Shown here: piece after piece, positions 37,202 through 45,921 of the stretch
Layout: each line of letters starts with the position of its first letter
How positions within the stretch are numbered: position 1 is the stretch's first letter
NCBI GenBank assembly: GCA_002456995.1
Contig: NTKC01000005.1
Location: 1-64,000, forward strand
Direction: 5' to 3'
From: Candidatus Thioglobus sp. MED-G25
Lineage (GTDB): Bacteria; Pseudomonadota; Gammaproteobacteria; Arenicellales; UBA868
DNA length: 64,000 nt
Translations under genes and position numbers: made by a program
The notes under the pieces: model-generated
Told to the model about the DNA's origin: nothing
Databases searched by the model: none
What the model saw: only the letters and a program-made list of their open reading frames with translations

Positions 37202-37528
37202 ATGGCGATAACATTGACCGAAGCGGCTGCGGGGCGTGTGCGGGAGTATCTTAGCGCGCGTGGTTACGGCGAAGGACTTAGGCTGGGTGTTAAAACTACA
37301 GGTTGTTCTGGTCTAGCCTATGTCGTGGACTATGCCGATAAAATCGACGAAAAGGACAGTATCCACTCGAGCCAAGGAGTTAACGTCATCGTGGATAGTG
37401 ACAGCATGAAGTACCTCGATGGTACGGAGATAGATTATCAGGTAGACGGGTTGTCAGCGGTTTTCAAGTTCAAAAACCCAAATTCAAAAGACGAATGTGG
37501 CTGTGGCGAGAGCTTTACAGTCGACTGA
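37202..37528 (+). CDS. iscA: A-type iron-sulfur carrier, IscA-like
   Basis: A 108-residue A-type carrier that passes Fe-S clusters to target proteins. It has ITLTEAAAGRVREYL, VKTTGCSGLAYVVDYAD with the first ligand Cys, and the C-terminal NSKDECGCGESF with the other two. It occupies the position of iscA downstream of trmJ, although iscR, iscS and iscU are not here. ErpA or SufA identity cannot be fully excluded, but gene order favours IscA. A strong terminator follows 32 bases after the stop. Confidence 0.92.
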   Translation: MAITLTEAAAGRVREYLSARGYGEGLRLGVKTTGCSGLAYVVDYADKIDEKDSIHSSQGVNVIVDSDSMKYLDGTEIDYQVDGLSAVFKFKNPNSKDECGCGESFTVD

Positions 37529-37558
37529 CTCCAGTATCCCCTCAGAATGTTTTTAGTT

Positions 37559-37585
37559 GAGGGCGCCGCGGCGCCCTTTCTCTTT
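37559..37585 (+). terminator. Rho-independent terminator after iscA
   Basis: The perfect inverted repeat GGGCGC-CGCG-GCGCCC (37561-37576) is followed by TTTCTCTTT. It begins about 30 bases after the iscA stop and 15 bases before the mtaB gene, so it separates the two genes. Confidence 0.85.
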
Positions 37586-37599
37586 ACGGTATAGCTGCC

Positions 37600-38988
37600 A
37601 TGAAGACATTGGTTGAATCTACTGTGCCTCGCAGGTCAAGTGCGACTGGCCGCCGAGCGGCTGTGAAGACGCTAGGTTGTAAAATTAATGTTTACGAATC
37701 CAATATTATTTCTCAGCGGTTGATTCGTGATCACTGGACAATGGTGGATCCAAGTCAGGAAGCCGACTTGTATGTCATTAATTCCTGCACCGTAACTCGA
37801 GAAGCCGACCGCCAGACTCGTCAAGAGATACGACGGGTGCTACGGCGCAATCCCAGCGCTAAAGTTGTTGTAACAGGATGTTATGCACAACTCGCCCCAA
37901 ACGAGCTCACTGAAATAGACGGGGTTGATCTGGTCGTGGGGAACGATGCAAAATTTAACATCGCCGAGATATTGCGTACAAGCCAAGTAAGTGATTTGCG
38001 GGATCAGGCGGACAAGTATTCTGGCTATGCTCTGGGTGACGGCTCTTTCGCGCCGCCCGAATTGGTGACCCGTTATGATGGCCAGACAAGGGCTTTCGTT
38101 CAGGTGCAGCAGGGGTGTGATCACTCATGCACTTTTTGCGTCATTCATAAAGCACGCGGACCCAGTCGTTCATTTAAGGTTTCCGCCGTACTTGAGCAGG
38201 TCGAGCAACTGATATCACAGGGGCACCGTGAAATTGTAATTTGTGGTATTGACCTGGGATCGTTTCGCATTTCAGAGGGAAAAAATCCGGCTGAAATTCA
38301 AGGTTCTGGACTGGTGAGTCTTCTCAAGAAAATAGATAACTTGAGGGGGGAGTTTAGGATTCGACTTAGCTCGATAGATCCCCATCATATTACGGATGAA
38401 CTGCTAGAACAATTATCGTCTGGCGGTAGATTTTGTCCTTATCTTCATGTGTCAATCCAAAGCGCCAATACATTGATTCTCAAACGTATGAAGCGGCGTT
38501 ATAGTCGGGAACTATTGTACGAGCGTGTAACAAAAGCACATGAAAGGGTGCCAGAATTGGTAGTGGGTGCAGACCTTATGGTTGGATTTCCAACCGAATC
38601 GGATGAGCAGTTTCGGGATACCTTCAACGCAGTAAAAGATTTGCAAATCGTCTATCCGCATGTGTTTCCTTTTTCCGTTCGTGACGGTGCTCCCGCATCA
38701 CGTATTCCTGCCCAGGTGCCTCGCGAAGTACAGCGTGAGCGCGCAAGCTCGATCCGGGCAGAGGGCGCTAAATGGCGCCATCGCGCACTGCGCTCGTGGC
38801 TTGGTCGATCAAGCGAGGTTCTGATTGAGCGTTCGTCGAACTCGTCGACACCTGCTTATAACGCACGTTTAGCCAACTATATGCCTGTTAAAGTAAATGT
38901 CCGCGTAGGTGACATTGGTCAACTTGTTAAAGTTAAAGTCATTGCTGTTCAAGCCGATACTTTGATTGCCGAGGTTATGTGTAGGTAA
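37600..38988 (+). CDS. mtaB: MtaB-type tRNA methylthiotransferase (radical SAM)
   Basis: A 462-residue MiaB/MtaB-family enzyme. The N-terminal UPF0004 domain starts VKTLGCKINVYESN and carries NSCTVT and VTGCYAQ cysteines; the radical-SAM motif is QGCDHSCTFCVIHKARGPSRS, which fits MtaB (YqeV) better than MiaB. A C-terminal TRAM-like segment follows. MtaB adds a methylthio group to t6A at position 37. The gene lies between iscA and ndk, where E. coli has no such gene. Confidence 0.85.
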   Translation: MKTLVESTVPRRSSATGRRAAVKTLGCKINVYESNIISQRLIRDHWTMVDPSQEADLYVINSCTVTREADRQTRQEIRRVLRRNPSAKVVVTGCYAQLAPNELTEIDGVDLVVGNDAKFNIAEILRTSQVSDLRDQADKYSGYALGDGSFAPPELVTRYDGQTRAFVQVQQGCDHSCTFCVIHKARGPSRSFKVSAVLEQVEQLISQGHREIVICGIDLGSFRISEGKNPAEIQGSGLVSLLKKIDNLRGEFRIRLSSIDPHHITDELLEQLSSGGRFCPYLHVSIQSANTLILKRMKRRYSRELLYERVTKAHERVPELVVGADLMVGFPTESDEQFRDTFNAVKDLQIVYPHVFPFSVRDGAPASRIPAQVPREVQRERASSIRAEGAKWRHRALRSWLGRSSEVLIERSSNSSTPAYNARLANYMPVKVNVRVGDIGQLVKVKVIAVQADTLIAEVMCR

Positions 38989-39124
38989 TAAAATTACAGG
39001 GCTACGCAGCGCTGGTAGTAAGCCCCGCTAACAACGTCTGGGTTTGTACTGTTTGTCGTAAAACTTGGATGGAAGTCCAATTTAGTCAGTTAACACAATG
39101 CACCTCACCAAACTGGAGTATTCA

Positions 39125-39553
39125 ATGAGTATTGAACAGACCCTGTCCATTATAAAACCTGATGCTGTTGGTAAGAATGTAATCGGCAAGATTATGGATC
39201 GTTTTGAATCGGCAGGACTCAAGATTGTTGCCTGTCGAATGATGCATTTAAGTCGTGAACAGGCAGAAGTCTTTTATTCTGTGCATAAGGATAAACCGTT
39301 TTACGGTGAACTGGTTGAGTACATGATTTCAGGTCCGGTTATCGTTCAGGTTTTAGAGGGCGAAGAGGCCATCCTGAGAAACCGCGACGTGATGGGTGCC
39401 ACCAATCCAGCAGAGGCTGCGCCTGGAACGATTCGTGCTGACTTCGCAGAGTCAGTACAGGCAAATGCTGTTCATGGGTCTGACGGGCCGACTACAGCAC
39501 AACAGGAGATCAGTTACTTTTTTGATCCAACTGACTTTTGCAGTCGTAATTGA
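39125..39553 (+). CDS. ndk: Nucleoside diphosphate kinase
   Basis: Ndk equilibrates nucleoside triphosphate pools. The 142-residue protein begins [22 protein letters not shown] and contains the active His in [20 protein letters not shown]. The ATG at 39125 with GGAG upstream is chosen over the track start nine codons earlier because it matches the family N-terminus. Six bases separate it from rlmN. Confidence 0.97.
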   Translation: MSIEQTLSIIKPDAVGKNVIGKIMDRFESAGLKIVACRMMHLSREQAEVFYSVHKDKPFYGELVEYMISGPVIVQVLEGEEAILRNRDVMGATNPAEAAPGTIRADFAESVQANAVHGSDGPTTAQQEISYFFDPTDFCSRN

Positions 39554-39559
39554 AATGTA

Positions 39560-40660
39560 ATGACAGTATCTGAGCGCCAAAACCTGATCGGTATGACTCG
39601 CATCGAGATGCAGAGTTTCTTCGTAAGTCTAGGCGTTCGTGAGTTTCATGCTCGCCAGGTGTTGCAATGGATCTATCAGCGCGGGATAACCGACTTTTCT
39701 CAGATGACCGATTTGAGCAAGGCTTTACGAGATCAGCTCCAGCAACTGGCGCAGATTACTGTTCCTGAAACAGTTACAGTCCAGCAATCGTCTGACAGTA
39801 CTCGAAAATGGTTGTTGCGGTTTGAGGATGGTAACTGTATCGAGACGGTGTTCATTCCCGAACAAGACCGTGGAACGTTATGTGTGTCTGTCCAGGTGGG
39901 CTGCTCGCTTAACTGCACGTTCTGTGCCACTGCGAAGCAGGGATTTAGTCGAAATCTCACGACCGCCGAAATCATTGGTCAACTACTGACCGTTAAGACG
40001 GACTTGCAGGCACTCGGCTACGGGGACAGACCCATTACTAATGTTGTGTTGATGGGGATGGGCGAGCCTTTATTGAACTACGATGCGGTTGTTGCCGCGT
40101 TACACTTAATGCTGGATGACATATCTTTTGGAATGTCCCGTAGGCGAGTCACGTTAAGTACGGCGGGTATTGTCCCTGCGATGGAACGGCTTGCTTTGGA
40201 TTGCCCCGTGAGCCTGGCCGTGTCTTTGCATGCAACAAATAACGACCTCCGAGACGAATTAGTTCCGCTGAATAGAAAATACCCGATAGAACAGCTTTTG
40301 CAGGCCTGTCATCAATATGTAGCCGGTGAAAACAAACGTCATATCACTTTTGAATATGTAATGCTTAAGGGCATCAACGATTCAAAAGGAGAGGCGCAAA
40401 TACTGGCTAGGTTATTGTCTGGATTACCAGCAAAAATCAATCTAATTCCATTCAATAAGTCGCCTGGAATAGAGTATGAATGCAGCGATCAAAGTACAAT
40501 AGACGTTTTCCGGGAGGTTCTATTGTCCGCTGGTCTGATGACGATCACACGACGCACTCGGGGTGAAGATATTGAGGCTGCCTGTGGGCAGCTCGCCGGT
40601 CGTTTCGCTGATCGAACCCGAAGACGCTGGAAGTTTGAACAGGCGATTGCACAGTGTTGA
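39560..40660 (+). CDS. rlmN: Dual-specificity rRNA/tRNA adenine-C2 methyltransferase RlmN
   Basis: RlmN methylates A2503 of 23S rRNA and A37 of some tRNAs. The 366-residue radical-SAM protein has [14 protein letters not shown], the cluster motif [41 protein letters not shown], and the C-terminal methyl-carrying Cys in [14 protein letters not shown]. Follows ndk, precedes pilW with seven bases of overlap. Confidence 0.97.
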   Translation: MTVSERQNLIGMTRIEMQSFFVSLGVREFHARQVLQWIYQRGITDFSQMTDLSKALRDQLQQLAQITVPETVTVQQSSDSTRKWLLRFEDGNCIETVFIPEQDRGTLCVSVQVGCSLNCTFCATAKQGFSRNLTTAEIIGQLLTVKTDLQALGYGDRPITNVVLMGMGEPLLNYDAVVAALHLMLDDISFGMSRRRVTLSTAGIVPAMERLALDCPVSLAVSLHATNNDLRDELVPLNRKYPIEQLLQACHQYVAGENKRHITFEYVMLKGINDSKGEAQILARLLSGLPAKINLIPFNKSPGIEYECSDQSTIDVFREVLLSAGLMTITRRTRGEDIEAACGQLAGRFADRTRRRWKFEQAIAQC

Positions 40661-41421
40661 AGTTAATCCCTGCAGTCTTAATCGTCATCCTCTCTCTCAC
40701 AGGTTGTGTTACTGACAACCAGGGATCGAATAGATGGAGCGTGCCCCAACGAGTTGATCTCCATACTCGGCTGGGTGTTGCATACCTCCAACAGGGACGT
40801 TTGGCTGCGGCACAGGAAGAGTTGGAATTTGCGTTGACGCTCGGTCCGGATGATTCCAGCGCCCACCACGCAATGGCCTTACTGAAGTTGCAACTCGGAC
40901 ACGCCGCATTGGCCCGTGAACATTATGAGCGTGCAATTGTTGCAGATCCAGGTAATTATCTGGTCAGGAATGATTTCGGCAGTCATCTATGCGCGTTGGG
41001 ACTTCATTTGGAGGGTATAGACCAACTTACAATCGCGGTGAATGATCCGTTCAATTCCAGTCGACATATCAGCCATTATCGGATTGGCGTGTGCATGAAT
41101 CTAAGTGGTCGACTAGAGAAGGCTTACGAGCATCTCGCCGAGGCTTTGCGAGCTCAGCCAGCAAGTGGCCCTGTGTTGTACGAGGCTGCTGCCGTGAGTT
41201 TTCGGTTGGGCCGACACCTTTCGGCGCGTGGTTTTCTGGAACGATATTTTGAACAAGGTAATCCTACCCCGGACAGTCTGTTACTGGCGGTAAATAACGA
41301 AAGAGAGCTTGGGTCTGACTCGCTAGTGCAGCACTATGCGTACCAGTTGCGTATGTCGTATCCTGATAGTCCACAAGCGGCTGAAGCAAAACAACTGGTT
41401 TCAGGCGCTCAAGGTGGCTGA
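40654..41421 (+). CDS. pilW: Type IV pilus-type TPR lipoprotein PilW/PilF
   Basis: A 255-residue outer-membrane lipoprotein with signal peptide and lipobox ([15 protein letters not shown]) followed by tetratricopeptide repeats such as [22 protein letters not shown] and [21 protein letters not shown]. PilW/PilF helps secretin assembly for type IV pili. It starts with GTG inside the end of rlmN. The neighbourhood rlmN-pilW-rodZ is conserved in gammaproteobacteria. Confidence 0.92.
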   Translation: MLKLIPAVLIVILSLTGCVTDNQGSNRWSVPQRVDLHTRLGVAYLQQGRLAAAQEELEFALTLGPDDSSAHHAMALLKLQLGHAALAREHYERAIVADPGNYLVRNDFGSHLCALGLHLEGIDQLTIAVNDPFNSSRHISHYRIGVCMNLSGRLEKAYEHLAEALRAQPASGPVLYEAAAVSFRLGRHLSARGFLERYFEQGNPTPDSLLLAVNNERELGSDSLVQHYAYQLRMSYPDSPQAAEAKQLVSGAQGG

Positions 41422-41422
41422 A

Positions 41423-42751
41423 ATGGAGGCCAAGACCGTCGCCACACCCGGTGAACTTTTACGTGGTGCTCGCCAACTCTATGGCTGGAGCGTGGAGGAG
41501 GTCGCGGTTGAGCTTAATTTACTACCCTATATTATTCAGGCACTCGAAAACGACGATTACGACCAGTTAGCTGGATGGACGTATGTGGTTGGTTATTTGC
41601 GCAGCTATGGGAAACTCGTCAGTGTCAATGTCGAAAGTGCCATAAAGCAGCATGAAAAGATTTTACCACCCACTCAAGATGGACCGGGTACCGTCACAGA
41701 AAATATCGCCCATCGTCAGCCAATTGCGATTCATTATCGTTGGGTAGTTACTGTCGTCGTGTTGATCGTTGTTGTCGGCGGACTTTATGGTGCCTATTTA
41801 AAGAGATCCGGTGACGTAGAGAGAATTGACCTAGCCAGCAACGAACTCAACGATGACCTGGCAAAAATTCAGAAGGAACCTGTTCCGGTCGACCTGCAAT
41901 CTAAGAAAATTGAAAAAGTTGAGTCGGTTTTGAATAATGATTCGACGACGCTTGTGGTAAGCACATCGTCGGTGACACAGAAGGAGAAATCTTCTGGAAT
42001 AAAACTGGTTTCAGGATCTACTGTGACAGATGAGAAAAAGCTTAGCGACCCCGAGTCAACTGCTGGTTCAGGGGTAGACGAGTCGCGCGAGACAGTGGCC
42101 GATGATTCAGTGGCGATGAACAACGTTCAAACCCGTTCCCAGGCGTCGACTTCTAAAACAATGTCCGTACGGCCGACAACGCCTGATCCAACGCAAGATG
42201 TGGTTGTCAAGAAGAAAACGAGTCAAAAGCAGGTGCTACAAACCAATGTGACTTCGGAGCGGCCGGCAATCAACCCCGTTGCGGATGCACTGGTAAAGAC
42301 AGGTTTTGTGGCGGAAGTAAAATTGCCAGAAGCAGAATCTACGCCTACCCGTAGTGGTGTATCCAGCACCTTAGAGACGCCAGTAGACGAAGTCAAAGTA
42401 AAGCAGAGCAAAGTCCTTGCAAGTCAGGAACCGGGTTCGAGCGGAGTCGTGACTCAGTCGAAACGCACAATCACTATTGCACTACAACGCGGAAGTCAGG
42501 TCATAGTTTACGACGGTCAGGGTGTCGAACTGCTTCGGCGTTATTTCCGACCAGGTAAAGTAGTCACGATATCTGGAAAGCCTCCATTTGATGTTCGGTT
42601 GCGAGTGTCCGAAGGCGTTCGGGTGCTCTATAACGGCAAAGCGGTCAAGGTCCCAGTCCCAGGTAATGGCGGGCGAATTCGTTTTCAAGTTGGCATCACA
42701 CAGATCGGCGGTCGGGATACTGTCATCGCAAACCAAGGTCGGGGAGAATAG
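41423..42751 (+). CDS. rodZ: Cytoskeletal protein RodZ-like (HTH-TM-DUF4115)
   Basis: A 442-residue bitopic membrane protein. A cytoplasmic helix-turn-helix domain (TPGELLRGARQLYGWSVEEVAVELNLLPYIIQALENDDY) binds MreB in relatives; one transmembrane helix (VVTVVVLIVVVGGLYGAYL) sits near residue 110, then a long Ser/Thr/Lys-rich linker and a C-terminal beta domain (ITIALQRGSQVIVYDGQGVELLRRYF). I start at ATG 41423, one base after the pilW stop, rather than the track start inside pilW. IspG, which usually follows, is absent; hisS comes next after six bases. Confidence 0.92.
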   Translation: MEAKTVATPGELLRGARQLYGWSVEEVAVELNLLPYIIQALENDDYDQLAGWTYVVGYLRSYGKLVSVNVESAIKQHEKILPPTQDGPGTVTENIAHRQPIAIHYRWVVTVVVLIVVVGGLYGAYLKRSGDVERIDLASNELNDDLAKIQKEPVPVDLQSKKIEKVESVLNNDSTTLVVSTSSVTQKEKSSGIKLVSGSTVTDEKKLSDPESTAGSGVDESRETVADDSVAMNNVQTRSQASTSKTMSVRPTTPDPTQDVVVKKKTSQKQVLQTNVTSERPAINPVADALVKTGFVAEVKLPEAESTPTRSGVSSTLETPVDEVKVKQSKVLASQEPGSSGVVTQSKRTITIALQRGSQVIVYDGQGVELLRRYFRPGKVVTISGKPPFDVRLRVSEGVRVLYNGKAVKVPVPGNGGRIRFQVGITQIGGRDTVIANQGRGE

Positions 42752-42757
42752 CTCCAG

Positions 42758-44032
42758 GTGGAGAAGATCAAGTCAGTGCGCGGCATGAACGATCTGTTGC
42801 CAGGGCGTTCTGACGTTTGGTACCGAGTTGAAAGAGCGATACGGGAGGTTGTTACCTCCTATGGATATCGAGAAATACGGACGCCACTGCTTGAGCACAC
42901 GGAGCTTTTCAAGCGATCCATTGGTGAGCAAACCGATATCGTAGAAAAGGAAATGTATACGTTTGATGATATCAGCGGCGACAGTTTAACTTTGAGGCCC
43001 GAGGCGACCGCCGCCTGTGTGCGGGCCGGTATCGAGCACGGATTTTTGCACAATCAGCAACAACGGCTTTGGTACCTGGGTCCGATGTTCCGGCGGGAAC
43101 GACCCCAGAAAGGTCGCTATCGCCAGTTCCAGCAGTTTGGAATCGAAGCGCTGGGGTGGTCGGGCCCGGATATTGATGCTGAAATCATGATGGTTGGGAC
43201 TAGGCTTTGGCGGCAACTCGGACTCAGCCTGTTGACACTAGAAATTAATACCCTGGGAGACGCCGAGTCGCGTGGTTTATATCGTGAGGCACTCCGAGCT
43301 TATCTTGGTCGTCATAGAGAAGACCTTGATCCAGACAGTCAACGGCGACTGGATAGAAATCCATTACGCATTCTTGACAGTAAGATTCCGCAGACTCAGC
43401 AGATCCTGGAAGAAGCGCCGGATTTGTCCAGCTTCATAGACGGTAAGTCGAAAGACGATTTCTCGCTTTTGCAAACGATTCTGTCCGAGAATGGGGTCAA
43501 GTTTAAGGTCAACAGCAAGCTAGTTCGAGGACTGGACTATTACACGGGACCGGTATTTGAATGGACAACCGATTTATTAGGAGCGCAGAGCGCTGTGTGC
43601 GCTGGTGGGCGATATGATGGCCTGGTTTCACAACTGGGCGGTCAACCTATGCCTGCTGCAGGGTTCGCGTGTGGTGTCGAGCGGTTAGTCGAGGTTTACG
43701 AGACCAGTGCGGATCCCGTCGGCAACGAGCAACCAGACGTTTGGGTGTGTGTTATTGGCGATCATTCGATGAGCTACGCTTTGAAGAATGCCGAGAAACT
43801 GCGAGACGCTGGAATAGATACGATCATCAACTGCGGTGGTGGGGCGGTTAAACGTCAACTTCGGCGGGCAGATCAAAGTGGTGCTCAATTGGTGGTTGTT
43901 ATTGGCGCTGACGAGTCTATGAACGGCTATGCCACGGTAAAATCGTTGCGTGAGGATGGTGGGCAGATCCAAGTCAACGAGTCGAATCTCGCTGATTATG
44001 TTTGTACTAGGTTGCGGGAAGAACAAAAGTAA
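42758..44032 (+). CDS. hisS: Histidyl-tRNA synthetase
   Basis: A 424-residue class II synthetase that charges tRNA-His. It shows VRGMNDLLPG, TPLLEHTELFKRSIGEQTDIVEKEMYTF, LRPEATAACVRA, MFRRERPQKGRYRQFQQFGIEALG, LVRGLDYYTGPVFEW, and the C-terminal anticodon domain. The start is GTG. Follows rodZ directly; four bases or so precede yfgM. Confidence 0.98.
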   Translation: MEKIKSVRGMNDLLPGRSDVWYRVERAIREVVTSYGYREIRTPLLEHTELFKRSIGEQTDIVEKEMYTFDDISGDSLTLRPEATAACVRAGIEHGFLHNQQQRLWYLGPMFRRERPQKGRYRQFQQFGIEALGWSGPDIDAEIMMVGTRLWRQLGLSLLTLEINTLGDAESRGLYREALRAYLGRHREDLDPDSQRRLDRNPLRILDSKIPQTQQILEEAPDLSSFIDGKSKDDFSLLQTILSENGVKFKVNSKLVRGLDYYTGPVFEWTTDLLGAQSAVCAGGRYDGLVSQLGGQPMPAAGFACGVERLVEVYETSADPVGNEQPDVWVCVIGDHSMSYALKNAEKLRDAGIDTIINCGGGAVKRQLRRADQSGAQLVVVIGADESMNGYATVKSLREDGGQIQVNESNLADYVCTRLREEQK

Positions 44033-44047
44033 CGGGTGAGGATGATA

Positions 44048-44713
44048 ATGGCTGAGAACGACAAATTACTGGGCGTACATATTGCCGAAGATGATGATGC
44101 TCAAAGGTTAAGAGTGTGGTGGAAGAAGAATGGCATGGGAATTGTGGCGGGAGTCGCTATCGGTATCCTTGGAGTGGGTGGTTTCAAAGGTTGGCAAGTG
44201 TATACAGAGAACCGTGCTTTATCGGCATCTGACGTGTTCCAAGAAATGTTGGCGTACGATGAGTCCGGAGCGATCGAGCGAGCAAGCAATAGCGCGCAAA
44301 TACTCATTAAGGACTACCGGGCTACACCATATGGTGATTTGGCATATCTGATGATTGCAAAGCTGGCAAAGCAAAAGGGTGACCTTTCGAATGCCATGGA
44401 AGCACTCACCAATGTCATGACAAAGTCAAAGGATCCAGCGATGGGTCAGCTCGCTCGGCTTCGACTATCCCAAGTGAAATTGTTAGCTGGTGATTTGGAA
44501 CGAGCACATGAGTTAGCAACCACAGACGATGTGGGAGGTTTTGAATCGGAGTTTTCTGAAGTTCTCGGCGATGTTCTTCTTGCCCAGCACAAGTACTCGG
44601 ACGCTGCTGAAGCCTTCGATCGTGCGCTTCAGGCGCTTGCACCGGCGTCCTCCTCGAGGGCTTTACTCACGTCTAAACGAAACTATGCGAGAAGTGTTGG
44701 TAATAACCAGTGA
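44048..44713 (+). CDS. yfgM: YfgM-like ancillary SecYEG translocon subunit
   Basis: A 221-residue protein with a short cytoplasmic part, one transmembrane helix (GIVAGVAIGILGVGGFKGW) and a periplasmic tetratricopeptide-type domain (SASDVFQEMLAYDESG onwards). YfgM associates with SecYEG and PpiD in E. coli. I chose ATG 44048 (MAENDK) over the GTG at 44036 because GGGTGAGG lies just upstream. It lies between hisS and bamB as expected. Confidence 0.92.
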   Translation: MAENDKLLGVHIAEDDDAQRLRVWWKKNGMGIVAGVAIGILGVGGFKGWQVYTENRALSASDVFQEMLAYDESGAIERASNSAQILIKDYRATPYGDLAYLMIAKLAKQKGDLSNAMEALTNVMTKSKDPAMGQLARLRLSQVKLLAGDLERAHELATTDDVGGFESEFSEVLGDVLLAQHKYSDAAEAFDRALQALAPASSSRALLTSKRNYARSVGNNQ

Positions 44714-45876
44714 TTAGACAGTTGTTAGCCCTGACCGTTGTGGTTTCAGTGGTCGTTGGCTGCTCACCACGCCCGATTCATTTTATGCGTGAAGGCTCGG
44801 CACCCGCAGTTGTCCCTAAACAATCTTCTTGGAAGGTGACACCGAGTTGGCGATTTTATACCGGAGAAACCTACGACTCGGCCGACATTCCGTTGCGGCC
44901 AGTAGTTGGGGGTTCACAAATTTTCGTGGCAGAACCGGGCGGTAAAGTCTACGCCTTAGAATCTGTTACGGGCAATGTAGTCTGGCAGATAGATTCTAAA
45001 TTAGACCTTTCAGCTGGTGTCGGATTCGGCCATGGTGTTGTGGTCGTGGCGTCAGCGGAGGGGCAATTGCTGGCCTTGGATCCTACGGATGGAAAATTAC
45101 TGTGGCAGTCAAGCGTTGGCGCGGAAGTGCTTGCAAGGCCCATCATCGCAGGCGGGCATATCATTGTCCGGGCGGGCGATGGTCAAGTTATCGGCGTAGA
45201 TAAGAATTCCGGCACGATTAACTGGCGTTTGCGAAATAATGTCCCTTCGCTCAGTGTTCGAGGACTGTCTATGCCCGTTCAGGTTAATGAAATTGTAGTG
45301 GTCGGTTATGCCAGTGGGCACTTGTCTGGTATAGAAATTGAATCTGGACGGGAGCTTTGGAAAACGCCAATTTCCCGGCCCAGGGGATCCAATCAGATAG
45401 ACCGCTTGATCGATATTGATGCTGATCCGCTGATCGCTGGTAGCCAATTGTTTGTAGCCGCCTACCAGGATAAGGTGTATGCGATTTCTCTGACAGCTCA
45501 AAAAGTACAATGGAAGGTGCCAAGATCCACCTTAAGGAATCTGGCTGTTAGTGAGAGTGAATTGTTAATGACACTGGATAACGGGGTCGTAGTGGCACTT
45601 GGCCAAAATACGGGTACCGAAGTTTGGAAGCAGGCTCGACTAATGGGTAGAGGGGTGACAAATCCTATAGCGATACCTGGCTCTAAGTTTTGTGTTGTCG
45701 GTGATTATCAGGGTTATGTTCATTTGATGGATGTAAACACAGGAGAGCTAAAAGGTAGGGGTCATGCCCGTGCTGGCGCAATTTTGGCAACCTTTGTCGG
45801 TTCGGGCTTTGGAGGATTTTATACATTGTCGGAACGAGGTATGATTACAGCTTGGCTGCTCGAAGAGAGCAGTTGA
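44710..45876 (+). CDS. bamB: Outer-membrane assembly lipoprotein BamB
   Basis: BamB is a beta-propeller lipoprotein of the BAM complex that inserts outer-membrane beta-barrels. The 388-residue protein has a lipobox LTVVVSVVVGC at the N-terminus and PQQ-like WD-type repeats including VYALESVTGNVVWQID, LLALDPTDGKLLWQ, SGTINWRLRNN and GLSMPVQVNEIVVVGYASGHL. Starts at GTG, overlapping the yfgM stop. Confidence 0.96.
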   Translation: MIRQLLALTVVVSVVVGCSPRPIHFMREGSAPAVVPKQSSWKVTPSWRFYTGETYDSADIPLRPVVGGSQIFVAEPGGKVYALESVTGNVVWQIDSKLDLSAGVGFGHGVVVVASAEGQLLALDPTDGKLLWQSSVGAEVLARPIIAGGHIIVRAGDGQVIGVDKNSGTINWRLRNNVPSLSVRGLSMPVQVNEIVVVGYASGHLSGIEIESGRELWKTPISRPRGSNQIDRLIDIDADPLIAGSQLFVAAYQDKVYAISLTAQKVQWKVPRSTLRNLAVSESELLMTLDNGVVVALGQNTGTEVWKQARLMGRGVTNPIAIPGSKFCVVGDYQGYVHLMDVNTGELKGRGHARAGAILATFVGSGFGGFYTLSERGMITAWLLEESS

Positions 45877-45892
45877 GGTAAACAATCTCTAA

Positions 45893-45914
45893 CACCTTCT
45901 ACTGGGTGAAGGTG
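45893..45914 (+). promoter_or_regulatory. Hairpin covering the der ribosome-binding site
   Basis: CACCTTC (45893-45899) and GAAGGTG (45908-45914) can form a 7-bp stem with loop TACTGGGT. The second arm is the Shine-Dalgarno-like sequence seven bases before the der ATG at 45922, so the hairpin would mask it. No T-run follows, so it is not a terminator. Function is inferred from pairing only. Confidence 0.4.
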
Positions 45915-45921
45915 AAAAAGC

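Noticed and set aside
38989-39097. GGGCT/AGCCC pairing after mtaB as terminator
   Set aside because: The loop is long and no T-run follows.
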